A DNA stretch of 43,695 nt from positions 1 to 43,695 of the forward strand of contig NZ_VMDW02000144.1 of the NCBI RefSeq assembly GCF_007644045.2, read 5' to 3'. The notes beneath the pieces are model-generated. The model saw only the letters and a list, made by a program, of their open reading frames with translations. It ran no database searches and was not told the DNA's origin. The position numbers were made by a program, and so were the translations under genes. Shown here in pieces: positions 16,392 to 24,903 of this stretch; positions within the stretch are counted from its first letter, which is position 1; each line of letters starts with the position of its first letter. The stretch comes from Vogesella urethralis. GTDB lineage: Bacteria > Pseudomonadota > Gammaproteobacteria > Burkholderiales > Chromobacteriaceae.

Positions 16392-17888
16392 CTACATCAG
16401 TACCACGTCGAATTGTTCCTGGCTGTAGGTGCTTTCCACTGCCAGCGAGATGGGCTTGCCGATGAAGTCGATCAGCATGGCCAGGCTTTGCGATTCTTCG
16501 TCCAGCAGCATGTCGATCACGCTTTGCGCGGCCAGAATGCGGAAACCCTTGGCGTCAAAGCGGCGCGTCTCGCGCACGATCTCGCGCTGGATCTCGTAAC
16601 AGACGGTTTGCGCCGTCTTGATCTCGCCGCGCCCCTGACACACCGGACACGGCTCGCACAGCACGTGGGCCAGGCTTTCGCGGGTGCGCTTGCGCGTTAC
16701 CTCCACCAGGCCCAGGCTGGTAAAGCCGTTCAGCGTGACGCGGGTGCGGTCGCGCGCCAGCGCCTTGGCCAGCTCGGCCAGCACCGCCTCGCGGTGCTCG
16801 GCGTTATCCATATCGATGAAATCGACAATGATGATACCGCCCAGATTGCGCAGGCGCAGCTGGCGTGCCAGCGCCAGCGTGGCTTCCAGGTTGGTCTTGA
16901 AGATGGTTTCGTCAAAGTTGCGGTTACCGACAAAGCCGCCGGTGTTGACGTCGATGGTGGTCATCGCCTCGGTCTGGTCGATGATCAGGTAGCCGCCAAA
17001 CTTCAGGTTGACGCGGCGCGACAGCGCCTTGTCGATCTCGGTTTCGATGCCGTGCAGCTCGAACAGCGGGCGCTCGCCGCTGTAACGCTCGATCTTGGCC
17101 ACCGCCGACTGCACGTAGGCCTCGGCAAACTCCACCATCTTGCCGTAGTTCTCGGTGGAATCGACGATCACCTTCTCGGTGTGGTCGCTCACCATATCGC
17201 GCAGCACGCGTACCGCCAGCGGCAGGTCTTCGTACAGCAGGCTCTGCGCCGGCAGGTGCTGCGACTTGTGACGGATATCGGCCCACAGTTTGGACAGGTA
17301 GCCGATGTCGGCCGCCAGCTCGTCGTCGGTGGCGGTTTCGGCGCTGGTGCGGATGATGTAGCCACGCGGCGCACCGTCCGGCAGCTTCTTTTCCAGCCGC
17401 GACTTCAGGCTGAGGCGGTCGGCCTCGTGCTCGATCTTCTGCGAGATGCCGATGTGTTCTTCTTGCGGCAGGTGCACCAGGAAACGGCCGGCCAGGCTGA
17501 TCTGCGTCGACAGCCGCGCACCCTTGGTGCCGATCGGGTCCTTGATCACCTGCACCAGCACGGTCTGGCCTTCAAACAGCATCTTCTCGATGCGTTGCGG
17601 CTCGGACGGGTGCTGGCGCTGCTCGAGTACGTCGGCAATGTGCAGGAAGGCGGCGCGCTCGAGGCCGATTTCGATGAAAGCGCTCTGCATGCCCGGCAGC
17701 ACGCGCTTCACCTGGCCCAGGTAGATATTGCCCACGATGCCGCGGCTGGCCGAGCGCTCGATGTGCAGCTCCTGCACGATGGCGTCTTCCAGCACCGCCA
17801 CGCGGGTTTCCTGCGGCGTGATGTTGACCAGGATCTGTTCTTTGGGGCGCGGCAGGTCGCGCGGCAGCGGAATCGGTTGTTGCAGCAT
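16392..17888 (-). CDS. rng: Ribonuclease G
   Basis: A 498-aa endoribonuclease of the RNase E/G family, which trims the 5' end of 16S rRNA and decays mRNAs. An S1-like domain lies near residues 45-130. The two catalytic aspartates are visible: D313 in TTIDVNTGGF and D356 in IIIVDFIDM. The zinc-link cysteines follow (C414 and C417 in PCPVCQGRG). There is no long RNase E-type C-terminal scaffold, so this is RNase G. The N-terminus is about 14 residues longer than in E. coli, and the start at 17888 has CGGAG upstream. maf lies 15 bases upstream, as in many proteobacteria. Confidence 0.95.
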   Translation of the reverse strand: MLQQPIPLPRDLPRPKEQILVNITPQETRVAVLEDAIVQELHIERSASRGIVGNIYLGQVKRVLPGMQSAFIEIGLERAAFLHIADVLEQRQHPSEPQRIEKMLFEGQTVLVQVIKDPIGTKGARLSTQISLAGRFLVHLPQEEHIGISQKIEHEADRLSLKSRLEKKLPDGAPRGYIIRTSAETATDDELAADIGYLSKLWADIRHKSQHLPAQSLLYEDLPLAVRVLRDMVSDHTEKVIVDSTENYGKMVEFAEAYVQSAVAKIERYSGERPLFELHGIETEIDKALSRRVNLKFGGYLIIDQTEAMTTIDVNTGGFVGNRNFDETIFKTNLEATLALARQLRLRNLGGIIIVDFIDMDNAEHREAVLAELAKALARDRTRVTLNGFTSLGLVEVTRKRTRESLAHVLCEPCPVCQGRGEIKTAQTVCYEIQREIVRETRRFDAKGFRILAAQSVIDMLLDEESQSLAMLIDFIGKPISLAVESTYSQEQFDVVLM

Positions 17889-17903
17889 GGCGGGCTCCGG
17901 GGG

Positions 17904-18500
17904 TCAGGGAAACTGGTAACCGAAGTTGCCAAGAATCTGGGCGGTGTCGTAGACGGGCAGGCCCATCACACCGGTGAAACTGCCTTCGATACGGCTGACA
18001 AACACCGCCGCACGGCCCTGGATGCCGTAGGCACCGGCCTTGTCGAACGGCTCGCCGCTATCGATATAGCGCTGGATTTCCGCCTCGCTCAGCGGTTTGA
18101 ACGTCACGTCGGTCACGCTGGTGCGCACCTCGACGTGATCGCCCTGGCGCACCGCCACGCTGGTAACGGCCTGGTGGCTGCGGCCGGAAAAGGCCAGCAG
18201 CATGCGGCGGGCGTCGGCGGCGTCGACCGGCTTGCCGAAGATTTCACCGTCCTGTACCACCGTGGTGTCGGCGGCCAGCAGCGGGCGCTCGGGCAGGCCG
18301 CAGCGCTGCACCACTTCCCAGCCGGCGGCGGCCTTTTCGCGCGCCAGGCGCTCGGTGTAGGTAATGGCGTCTTCGCCGGGCAACACGCTTTCATCGATCT
18401 CGGCGTGAATGCGTTCCAGGCTCAGGCCCATGCCTTCCAGGATTTCGCGACGGCGCGGGCTGCCGGAGGCCAGGTAAATACGGGAATCGTTCGTGCTCAT
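17904..18500 (-). CDS. maf: Maf-family nucleoside triphosphate pyrophosphatase
   Basis: A 198-aa Maf/YhdE-type house-cleaning pyrophosphatase, expected to hydrolyse dTTP/UTP or modified nucleotides. Conserved elements are the N-terminal YLASGSPRRREIL, the ADTTVVQDGEIFGKP loop and the C-terminal DKAGAYGIQG with SFTGVMGLPV. Length is usual. It directly precedes rng and probably shares its transcript. Confidence 0.93.
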   Translation of the reverse strand: MSTNDSRIYLASGSPRRREILEGMGLSLERIHAEIDESVLPGEDAITYTERLAREKAAAGWEVVQRCGLPERPLLAADTTVVQDGEIFGKPVDAADARRMLLAFSGRSHQAVTSVAVRQGDHVEVRTSVTDVTFKPLSEAEIQRYIDSGEPFDKAGAYGIQGRAAVFVSRIEGSFTGVMGLPVYDTAQILGNFGYQFP

Positions 18501-18551
18501 GATGGCTAAGGTTGGTCATCCAGCCAGCTAGATTACCAGAGCACGCCGCAT

Positions 18552-18585
18552 CGGCATATGCCGCAGGCTTGCGCTGGCGCAAGCC
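18552..18585. repeat. Palindrome and hairpin between bdhA and maf
   Basis: CGGCATATGCCG (18552-18563) is a perfect 12-bp palindrome. Next to it GGCTTGCG-CTGG-CGCAAGCC (18566-18585) is a perfect 8-bp stem. Neither has a T-run on either strand, so a simple terminator is unlikely. An operator or transcript-end structure is possible. Confidence 0.6.
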
Positions 18586-18621
18586 TTGGCCAAGCACGGG
18601 CTGCGGCCAACCCTGCAACGC

Positions 18622-19404
18622 TTACTGCGCCGTCCAGCCGCCATCTACCGGCAAGGCCACGCCGGTCAGGTTGTGCGCCCAGTCGCCGCACAGCATGGCC
18701 ACCGCCTCGGCGATGTCCGCCGGCTGGCTCATGCGGCCCGACGGCTGCTTTTCCAGCACCAGGTCGCGCGCGCCTTCGTCGCGGCCAACCCCCAGCTTCG
18801 CCGCACGGGCCAGGATTTGCGGCTCAATCAGCGCCGTTTCCACCCAGCCGGGGCACACCGCGTTAACGGTAACGCCCAGGCCGGCGGTTTCCAGTGCCGC
18901 CGCCTTGGTCATGCCGACAATGCCGAACTTGCTGGCCACGTACGGCAGCTTGCCGCTGGACGCCACCAGGCCGTGCACCGAGGCAATGTTGATGATGCGG
19001 CCCCAGCCGGCGGCCAACATGCCGGGCAAGCACATTTGCATCAAATGAAACGCTGCCGACAAATTGACGGCAATGATGTCGTCCCACTTCTGTGCCGGCA
19101 TTTCCAGCAACGGCGCCGCGTGCTGCATGCCGGCATTGTTGACCAGCACGTCCACCCGGCCGTAGTGCGCCAGCACCGTTTCAGCCAGTTGTCGTGTGGC
19201 ATCACCGCTGCGCAGGTCGGCACTGAAAAAAGCGGCGTCGGCAGCCCCCGCTGCGCGTACTGCGGCCAGCGTGGCGGCCTGGCCGGCCTCGTCAGCCAGG
19301 CCGTGCAAGGCGATGCGCCAGCCCTGTGCGGCCAGCCGGCAAGCGATGGCTAAGCCAATGCCGCGATCGGCACCGGTGACCAGTGCGGTTTTCTGAACTT
19401 GCAT
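18622..19404 (-). CDS. bdhA: 3-hydroxybutyrate dehydrogenase (SDR)
   Basis: A 260-aa short-chain dehydrogenase closely resembling D-3-hydroxybutyrate dehydrogenase, which oxidises 3-hydroxybutyrate from polyhydroxybutyrate breakdown to acetoacetate. It has the TGADRGIG nucleotide motif, VNNAGMQH, the Ser-Tyr-Lys site (IASVHGLVASSGKLPYVASK) and the family's AVCPGWVETALIEPQI loop. The start is ATG at 19404 (MQVQK), with CAGGAG 5 bases upstream, rather than the upstream ATG at 19419. A TTGCAT-GA-ATGCAA repeat stands upstream. Confidence 0.9.
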   Translation of the reverse strand: MQVQKTALVTGADRGIGLAIACRLAAQGWRIALHGLADEAGQAATLAAVRAAGAADAAFFSADLRSGDATRQLAETVLAHYGRVDVLVNNAGMQHAAPLLEMPAQKWDDIIAVNLSAAFHLMQMCLPGMLAAGWGRIINIASVHGLVASSGKLPYVASKFGIVGMTKAAALETAGLGVTVNAVCPGWVETALIEPQILARAAKLGVGRDEGARDLVLEKQPSGRMSQPADIAEAVAMLCGDWAHNLTGVALPVDGGWTAQ

Positions 19405-19427
19405 GCGAACTCCTGTCATTAGCGCAA

Positions 19428-19441
19428 TTGCATGAATGCAA
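19428..19441. promoter_or_regulatory. Candidate operator upstream of bdhA
   Basis: A perfect inverted repeat TTGCAT-GA-ATGCAA lies 24 bases before the bdhA start in the divergent gap with the chemoreceptor gene. Symmetry and position suggest a regulator site; no protein can be assigned. Confidence 0.4.
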
Positions 19442-19565
19442 CTTTTTCAAGTGTATGTAGTAAAAATTTCGGACAATATCGATAAGAATCACTTCTATTG
19501 ACACATTGAAGTGAAATAATGACCACCAAACCACCCACCCCTACAAAACAAGAGGTTTGCCACCC

Positions 19566-21200
19566 ATGTCCTGGCTACACCGTGTGAGCATCCGTACCAA
19601 GCTGGTCTGCCTGTTTGCCCTGCTGAATGTACTGACCATCCTGTCGCTCTCGGCGCACAGCTACCTGCGCAGCACCGAACAGGCTACCGCCATCATCGAC
19701 ACCCGCCTTAATGCAGCGGCGCGGGCCATTCCCGCCCTGTTGGGCGAGCCCTTCCTTGCCAACGTATTCACACCCGGTAGCGTCAGTCAACAGCAGATGC
19801 TGGCCAACGCCGCCACCATGGACAACTACGCCCGCCAGTTTGGCGTGAAATACCTGTACCTGCTGTGGCAGAAAGACGGCAAGGTGGTGTACCTGGCCGA
19901 CGGCGCCGGCGAAGCCGAGCGCAACAGCGACAAGTTCGGCCACCATCTGGAAGCCTACGAGGCCAGCGAGGGTCTGCAGCAGGCCTTCCAGCAAAAGTCG
20001 GTGCAGTACGACGAATACACCGACAAATACGGCACCTTCCGCTCCATCTTTCTGCCCACCACGCTGAACGGCCAGACCGTGGTACTGGCGGCCGACGTGC
20101 CGCTGGAAGCCGCCATGGCCAGCCGCCATGCCGTGCTGCGTGAAGTACTGCTGATCGGCGGCGTGTCGCTGCTGGCAGGCATGCTGGTGGCCTGGCTGCT
20201 GGCCAATATGCTGGCCGCGTCCATCAGCCGCATTACCCGCCACGTGGCCCGCCGTGCCAGCGAACGCGACCTGAGCGGCAAGCTGAACGTGCACGGCAAC
20301 GATGAAATCGCGCAGATGGCACACAGCTTCAACCAGCTGTGCCAGGCCGTCAGCCAGACCCTGCACGAAGTGTCCGACAACGCCAGCCAGACCTTCCACA
20401 GTGCCGAGAACGTGCGCCAGAGCACCCAGCACATGCGCGAAACCGCGAACCACAGCCAGCAGTCGCTGCACACCCTGCACGGCTGTACCGAAGACATCAA
20501 CCAGCTCAGCGCGCAAAGCAGCCAGATGCTGCAAGCCGCCCAGCAACAACTGGCCAGCGTGGGCCAGCAGCTGGCGCAGTCGCGCAGCGCCGTCGGCGAA
20601 CTGAGCGAAGGCATGCACCACCATGTGGCCGACAACCGTACGCTGGCCAAACGCTTCGAGGCGCTGTCCAGCGATGTGCAGAACATTACCGGCATCCTGC
20701 AACGCATTGCCGGCATTTCCGAACAGACCAACCTGCTGGCACTGAATGCCGCCATCGAAGCCGCCCGTGCCGGCGAAGCGGGCCGAGGCTTTGCGGTGGT
20801 GGCCGACGAAGTACGCAAGCTGGCCGGCCAGACCCAGGCCACACTGTCCGAAACCGACAGCTTTGTCGGCAAGCTGCTGCAAACCATCCAGGACACCGCC
20901 GGCGTCATTACCAGCCAGGCCGACGAGGCCGACAAGCTGTCCGGCTGCTCCGGCGACGTGCAACGCACGCTGGAGCAAGCGCGCCTGCTGCTGGACTCGC
21001 TGCAGCAGACCTTCGACGACAACGTCAGCCACAGCCACAGCATCCGCCAGCACGTGGCCACCATCAGCCAGCACATGCAAGCGCTGGGCAACGCCATCGG
21101 CAGCAACCGCGAAGAAGCCGCCACCCTGTCTACCGAAGCGGCCAGCCTGGAAGACTGTTCGCGTCTGCTGAACCAGTCGCTGCAAAGCTTCAAGCTGTAG
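19566..21200 (+). CDS. Methyl-accepting chemotaxis protein
   Basis: A 544-aa transmembrane chemoreceptor. The order is an N-terminal membrane helix ([16 protein letters not shown]), a periplasmic sensor of about 160 residues that resembles a single Cache domain, a second helix near residues 195-220 ([19 protein letters not shown]), a HAMP linker, and a long coiled-coil signalling domain. The conserved hairpin tip spans about residues 383-425 ([20 protein letters not shown]). The ATG at 19566 has GAGGT about 10 bases upstream; a TTG at 19557 is a less likely start. There is no C-terminal CheR-binding pentapeptide. The ligand is unknown. Confidence 0.92.
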   Translation: MSWLHRVSIRTKLVCLFALLNVLTILSLSAHSYLRSTEQATAIIDTRLNAAARAIPALLGEPFLANVFTPGSVSQQQMLANAATMDNYARQFGVKYLYLLWQKDGKVVYLADGAGEAERNSDKFGHHLEAYEASEGLQQAFQQKSVQYDEYTDKYGTFRSIFLPTTLNGQTVVLAADVPLEAAMASRHAVLREVLLIGGVSLLAGMLVAWLLANMLAASISRITRHVARRASERDLSGKLNVHGNDEIAQMAHSFNQLCQAVSQTLHEVSDNASQTFHSAENVRQSTQHMRETANHSQQSLHTLHGCTEDINQLSAQSSQMLQAAQQQLASVGQQLAQSRSAVGELSEGMHHHVADNRTLAKRFEALSSDVQNITGILQRIAGISEQTNLLALNAAIEAARAGEAGRGFAVVADEVRKLAGQTQATLSETDSFVGKLLQTIQDTAGVITSQADEADKLSGCSGDVQRTLEQARLLLDSLQQTFDDNVSHSHSIRQHVATISQHMQALGNAIGSNREEAATLSTEAASLEDCSRLLNQSLQSFKL

Positions 21201-21327
21201 ACCGTGCCCGCAACGGGCGGCCATGCTGTGGTAAAGCGCACCACTGGCCGCCCTGTACCACCAAGCAGACATACCGCCTGCGGCCAACCGTTATATAGTG
21301 CTTGCAGCACCTTTTCGATAGCGCCCG

Positions 21328-22068
21328 ATGAGCAGACTGTTTGCCTTTCTGTTGTGCCTGATGCTGCTGCCCGCCGGCGCGGCAGAAATCCGGCTGGCTG
21401 TCGGTCTGGCCAAGCCGCCGTATGTGGAAAGCGGTGGCGAGACCGGGCTGGAAGCCGCCCTGGCCATCGCCGTGCTGGCGCAAGCCGGCTACCAGACCAA
21501 GGTGGTGCAGGTGCCGCAGGCGCGCGGCCTGGCCATGCTGAAAGAAGACCTGGTGGACGCGATGCTGACGCTGACGCCGGCCGCCAGCGAAGGGCTGTAC
21601 TACTCGCAACCGCTGATCTATTACCGCAACCGCGCTATCGCCCTGCACAACAGCGGCATCGTGCTGATGCAGGTGAGCGACCTGTCGCGCTATACGGTTG
21701 CCAGCTTCCAGAACGCCCGGCTGCTGTTCGGTAACGAGTTTGCCGCCGCAGTCGCCCGGTCACCCGGCTACAGCGAACATGCCGACCAGGACACGCTGAA
21801 CCGGCTGCTGCTGAACCGTCGCGTCGACGTCATCGTCGGCGACGAATACATCTTCCGCGCCAACCCCACCCAGACCGACCTGAACGGCCAGCGCTTCAAT
21901 ATCGTCAGCTACGCACTGTTCAACAACTCGCCGCGCCACGTCGGCTTTGCCAGCCAGACACTGCGCCAGCAGTTCGACGCCGCACTGCTGAAGCTGAAAG
22001 CCAGTGGCGAATACGAGCGCATCAGCCAGTACTACCGCCAGCGCTACCGGCTGCCGGCCACGCCATAA
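21328..22068 (+). CDS. Periplasmic solute-binding protein, family 3 type
   Basis: A 246-aa exported protein with a signal peptide (MSRLFAFLLCLMLLPAGAA) and an SBP_bac_3-like body. It has the paired-lobe pattern: IRLAVGLAKPPYVESGG at the start, LVDAMLTLTPAASEGLYYSQPL in the middle and RVDVIVGDEYIF late. No ABC permease is adjacent. Stand-alone proteins of this type are common in betaproteobacteria, where they may feed distant transporters or receptors. The chemoreceptor gene just upstream makes a sensory link possible but unproven. Confidence 0.8.
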   Translation: MSRLFAFLLCLMLLPAGAAEIRLAVGLAKPPYVESGGETGLEAALAIAVLAQAGYQTKVVQVPQARGLAMLKEDLVDAMLTLTPAASEGLYYSQPLIYYRNRAIALHNSGIVLMQVSDLSRYTVASFQNARLLFGNEFAAAVARSPGYSEHADQDTLNRLLLNRRVDVIVGDEYIFRANPTQTDLNGQRFNIVSYALFNNSPRHVGFASQTLRQQFDAALLKLKASGEYERISQYYRQRYRLPATP

Positions 22069-22070
22069 GC

Positions 22071-22100
22071 AAAAAAGCCACCTCGCAAGGTGGCTTTTTC
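22071..22100. terminator. Bidirectional terminator
   Basis: AGCCACCT-CGCA-AGGTGGCT (22076-22095) has AAAAAA on the left and TTTTT on the right. It lies between the convergent solute-binding-protein and tcdA genes and can serve both. Confidence 0.93.
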
Positions 22101-22116
22101 GCTTATAAACCGGCGC

Positions 22117-22899
22117 TCAACGCTTGCGGCGCTTGCCGGCGGCCAGGTCAGACAACACGCGCGAGGCGGCAAACAAGCCGAAACTAGCGGTCACCACCAC
22201 GCTGGCGCCAAAACCGGCGCACGACAAACCCTGCGGCCCGCGCGCCTCGGCCGTGTCGCAGGCCTGCGCCTGCGGGTACACCAGCGGCTCGGTAGAGTAC
22301 ACGCAGGTCACCCCCAGCTTGCGGCCCGGCTCGCGGCTGAAACCGTGGTGGCGGCGCAACTGGTAACGCAGCTTGGACAGCAGCGGGTCTTCGGTGACGG
22401 CGCCCAGGTCGGCAATGGCAATACGGGTGGGGTCCATCTGGCCACCGGCACCGCCAGACACGATAAACGGCTGGCGCTGGCGCACGCACCACGCCGCCAT
22501 CGCCGTCTTCACGCGCAGGCTGTCGATGCAATCGACGATGTAATCGAAACCCTGGCCCAGCATGGCGTCCAGGTTGTCTTCGGTAACGAAGTCTTCCACC
22601 TCGGTCACCACGCAAGCCGGGTTGATGGCGCGCACGCGTTCGGCCAGCGCTGTTACCTTGGCCATGCCGTACAGCGGGTCTAGCGCCGGCAACTGGCGGT
22701 TGGTATTGGATTCGGCAATATTGTCGAGGTCGATCAGCGTCAGCCGGCCCACGCCGCTGCGCGCCAGCGCCTCCACCACCCAGGAGCCTACCCCGCCCAC
22801 GCCCACCACACATACGTTGGCCGCAGCAAAGGTTTGCAGCGCGGCGTCGCCGTACAGGCGGGCGATACCGCCAAAGCGGCGATCCAGATCGGCTTCCAT
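22117..22899 (-). CDS. tcdA: tRNA threonylcarbamoyladenosine dehydratase TcdA
   Basis: A 260-aa E1-like ThiF/MoeB-fold enzyme (TcdA/CsdL) that cyclises t6A to ct6A in tRNA with ATP. Visible are RRFGGIARLYGDAAL at the N-terminus, the nucleotide loop VVGVGGVGSWVVEALARSGVG, LIDLDNIAESNTNRQ and the family-specific GGQMDPTRIAIADL and KLGVTCVYSTEPL segments. GGGAG precedes the ATG at 22899. Length is normal. Confidence 0.94.
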   Translation of the reverse strand: MEADLDRRFGGIARLYGDAALQTFAAANVCVVGVGGVGSWVVEALARSGVGRLTLIDLDNIAESNTNRQLPALDPLYGMAKVTALAERVRAINPACVVTEVEDFVTEDNLDAMLGQGFDYIVDCIDSLRVKTAMAAWCVRQRQPFIVSGGAGGQMDPTRIAIADLGAVTEDPLLSKLRYQLRRHHGFSREPGRKLGVTCVYSTEPLVYPQAQACDTAEARGPQGLSCAGFGASVVVTASFGLFAASRVLSDLAAGKRRKR

Positions 22900-23051
22900 G
22901 CCAGACTCCCGTCAAAAAAACGGCCAAGCATAACCAAGCTGCGCCCGGCGCACCAGCGCGTTACCACTTGTTAGTAAAACTAAAAGAACTGGGGCATCGC
23001 AGCACGCGCTTTGCTAAACTCTTTGCATGGCCACCGGCGAAGGAGCAGGCG

Positions 23052-23660
23052 TTGAGCACCCGGGCAATACAAAAGAATTCCTCCAGCGAACTGGCCGGCT
23101 TCGTGCGGCTGAACGAAGGCATCAAGGGGGTGGTGCTGATCGCGTTCCAGATCAACATCATGGCGCTGAACGCCATCCTGCTGGCGCACCGTGCCGGCGA
23201 GGTGGCGCTGGGCTTTGGCGTCATCTCCAAGGAGCTACGCAGCCTGTCGGTCGAGCTGACCGGGCTGATGCAGGAGCTATCCAAGGACGCCTACCTGGCG
23301 GTGAACCTGATCTCCGACCTGCTGCGCCAGGAACGCCGCTACCGCCTACTGAAGAAGGCCACCGACCTGGTAGATAACCCGTCGCCGGCATTGCGCGACG
23401 TGATGACGCGACGCGAAGCCGAGTTCGAGCAAGTGAGCCTGCGCGTACGCGACGTGCGCCTACGCCTGCTGGACCGGCTGGAAGACGCGCGCAAGCTGTG
23501 CCAGTTCGGCACCGCCATTTCCCGCTCGGCCAAGATCGAAGCCGCCTACGGCCGCGAATACGGCCGCGCGCTGGCCGAGGTCAGCCAGGAATTCGACCAG
23601 AAAATCCAGAACATCCTGCCCTCGATCGAGGCGCTGTGCACAGGAATGCAAAGACGATGA
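23052..23660 (+). CDS. Cytosolic MCP-tip-like protein paired with ODP
   Basis: A 202-aa soluble, almost wholly helical protein. Residues about 28-65 (FQINIMALNAILLAHRAGEV, then GFGVISKELRSLS) resemble the chemoreceptor hairpin tip that binds CheA and CheW, but key positions are altered; for example the usual IEAARAGE reads LLAHRAGE. There are no membrane segments and no recognisable ligand domain. The start chosen is TTG at 23052, with GAAGGAG 6-7 bases before it; an upstream TTG at 22968 lacks a site. Its stop overlaps the ATG of the ODP-like gene (ATGA). I infer a signalling adaptor for that protein. Confidence 0.65.
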   Translation: MSTRAIQKNSSSELAGFVRLNEGIKGVVLIAFQINIMALNAILLAHRAGEVALGFGVISKELRSLSVELTGLMQELSKDAYLAVNLISDLLRQERRYRLLKKATDLVDNPSPALRDVMTRREAEFEQVSLRVRDVRLRLLDRLEDARKLCQFGTAISRSAKIEAAYGREYGRALAEVSQEFDQKIQNILPSIEALCTGMQRR

Positions 23661-24409
23661 AAACGGCCCAGACCATTTTCCAGGACGGCAGCCACCGTTG
23701 GGTAGTGATTGCCCGCGACCCGTCCAAACCCGACTGCGTCATCGATACCAACGAATACCTGATCAGCCGCGAAGGCGAAAACCTGCTGACCGACCCGGGC
23801 GGCAGCGAGATCTTTCCGGCCGTATTCGCCGCGCTGTCCACCATCATCGACCCGATGTCGGTACGCTACCTGTTTGCCTCGCACCAGGACCCGGACATCA
23901 TCTCGTCGCTGGGCCTGTGGCTGGAATGCAACCCCGAAATCCGCTGCTACGTCAGCCGGTTGTGGAGCAGCTTCATCCCGCACTTTGGCGGCGACGAGCA
24001 CTCGCTGACCGCCATTCCCGACGAGGGCATGAGCATGCCACTGGGCAGCGGCCATATCGAATACGTGCCGGCGCACTTCCTGCATTCGTCCGGCAACTTC
24101 CACCTGTACGACCCGGACGCGCGCATCCTGTTCAGCGGCGATGTCGGTGCCGCCTTGCTGCCACCGGAAGACGATGTCCTGTTCGTGCGCGACTTCGACA
24201 AGCACATCCGCCACGCCGAAGGCTTCCACCGCCGCTGGATGGGCTCCACCGAAGCCAAGCTGGACTGGTGCGAGCGCGCCAGCCGCATGAAGATCGACAT
24301 GCTGTGCCCGCAACACGGCAGCATCTACCAGGGCGACGACGTGATGCGCTTCATCAACTGGTTTGCCGAGCTGCCCATCGGCCTCAGCACCTTCCGCCAC
24401 CGCCGCTAG
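23657..24409 (+). CDS. ODP-type di-iron metallo-beta-lactamase-fold protein
   Basis: A 250-aa metallo-beta-lactamase-fold protein of the oxygen-binding di-iron protein (ODP) type, related to the di-iron domain of flavodiiron proteins. The ligand pattern is H76-x-D78-x-D80 (ASHQDPDII) instead of the usual HxHxDH, then H140/H143 (PAHFLHSSGNF), D162 (LFSGDVGAAL) and H220 (CPQHGSIY). No flavodoxin domain follows. In Treponema denticola an ODP acts as an oxygen/iron sensor for a chemoreceptor system. Here the gene overlaps an MCP-tip-like gene by 4 nt, which favours a sensory role over a hydrolase. Confidence 0.8.
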   Translation: MKTAQTIFQDGSHRWVVIARDPSKPDCVIDTNEYLISREGENLLTDPGGSEIFPAVFAALSTIIDPMSVRYLFASHQDPDIISSLGLWLECNPEIRCYVSRLWSSFIPHFGGDEHSLTAIPDEGMSMPLGSGHIEYVPAHFLHSSGNFHLYDPDARILFSGDVGAALLPPEDDVLFVRDFDKHIRHAEGFHRRWMGSTEAKLDWCERASRMKIDMLCPQHGSIYQGDDVMRFINWFAELPIGLSTFRHRR

Positions 24410-24478
24410 GCCAGGTGCCCATCGCGGGCGGGTGCCGGCAAATGCAACTTGCAATAAATCCGGCACATTCCTAAGTTG

Positions 24479-24514
24479 AAGAACCTCCGCTGCCAGCGGA
24501 GGTTCTTGTCTTTT
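24479..24514 (+). terminator. Terminator after the ODP gene
   Basis: AAGAACCTCCGC (24479-24490) pairs perfectly with GCGGAGGTTCTT (24496-24507) around a 5-nt loop and is followed by GTCTTTTA. It separates the ODP pair from the zinc-ribbon gene, whose ribosome site lies a few bases beyond. Confidence 0.8.
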
Positions 24515-24529
24515 ACGGGAGACCGCCTG

Positions 24530-24760
24530 ATGAAGTCACCGCGCTTTGATATCGATCTGGACAAGCACTACAAGGCCACCGTGGTCATAGAGTGCCAGGC
24601 CTGCGGCCACGAAAACCACCAGCACCTGTCCAGCCTGCAACCCGACTCCGCCCTGGCCTGCACCTGCGGCCACGACATCAGCCTGGGAGCGCAGGGCCTG
24701 CAAAGCGCCCTGGACAAGGCCGCCGCCATCAAGGCGGCCTACCACATCAACGCAGCCTGA
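24530..24760 (+). CDS. Small two-CxC zinc-ribbon-like protein
   Basis: A 76-aa protein with one CxxC ([10 protein letters not shown]) and one CxC (LACTCGHDI), the spacing expected of a small zinc ribbon. The rest is polar with an alanine-rich C-terminal helix. The start is ATG at 24530, with GGGAGA upstream; the longer frame would run through the terminator stem. I do not recognise a named family. It could precede ltaE in a transcript, though a 10-bp hairpin lies between. Confidence 0.65.
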   Translation: MKSPRFDIDLDKHYKATVVIECQACGHENHQHLSSLQPDSALACTCGHDISLGAQGLQSALDKAAAIKAAYHINAA

Positions 24761-24834
24761 ACACTGTTTTGCCAAAATCCCCTTCATGCAGCCGGCCTGC
24801 GGCTGGCACAATCGGGTAACCCCCGGTCCATTCC

Positions 24835-24858
24835 AACGGCAACCTCCGGGTTGCCGTT
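24835..24858 (+). promoter_or_regulatory. Stem-loop upstream of ltaE
   Basis: AACGGCAACC-TCCG-GGTTGCCGTT forms a perfect 10-bp stem (24835-24858) about 46 bases before the ltaE start. No T-run follows, so it may be a leader structure or a weak terminator. Confidence 0.5.
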
Positions 24859-24903
24859 GTGCATTGCGCCGCCCCACCGTTCCCCTTGTGCCCAGGAGCC
24901 AGC

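Noticed and set aside
16329-18509. 726-codon open frame on the plus strand
   Set aside because: It is antisense to rng and maf, rich in H, Q, R and A as expected from reading high-GC genes on the wrong strand, and has no domain.
18566-18585. Rho-independent terminator after bdhA
   Set aside because: The stem is perfect but no T-run follows on either strand.
19461-19485. Sigma-28 (flagellar) promoter upstream of the chemoreceptor
   Set aside because: TAAA and ATCGATAA are present, but the spacer is about 2 bases short and the consensus is imperfect.
19575-21287. 570-codon minus-strand frame
   Set aside because: It is antisense to the chemoreceptor gene, with no recognisable motif or ribosome site.
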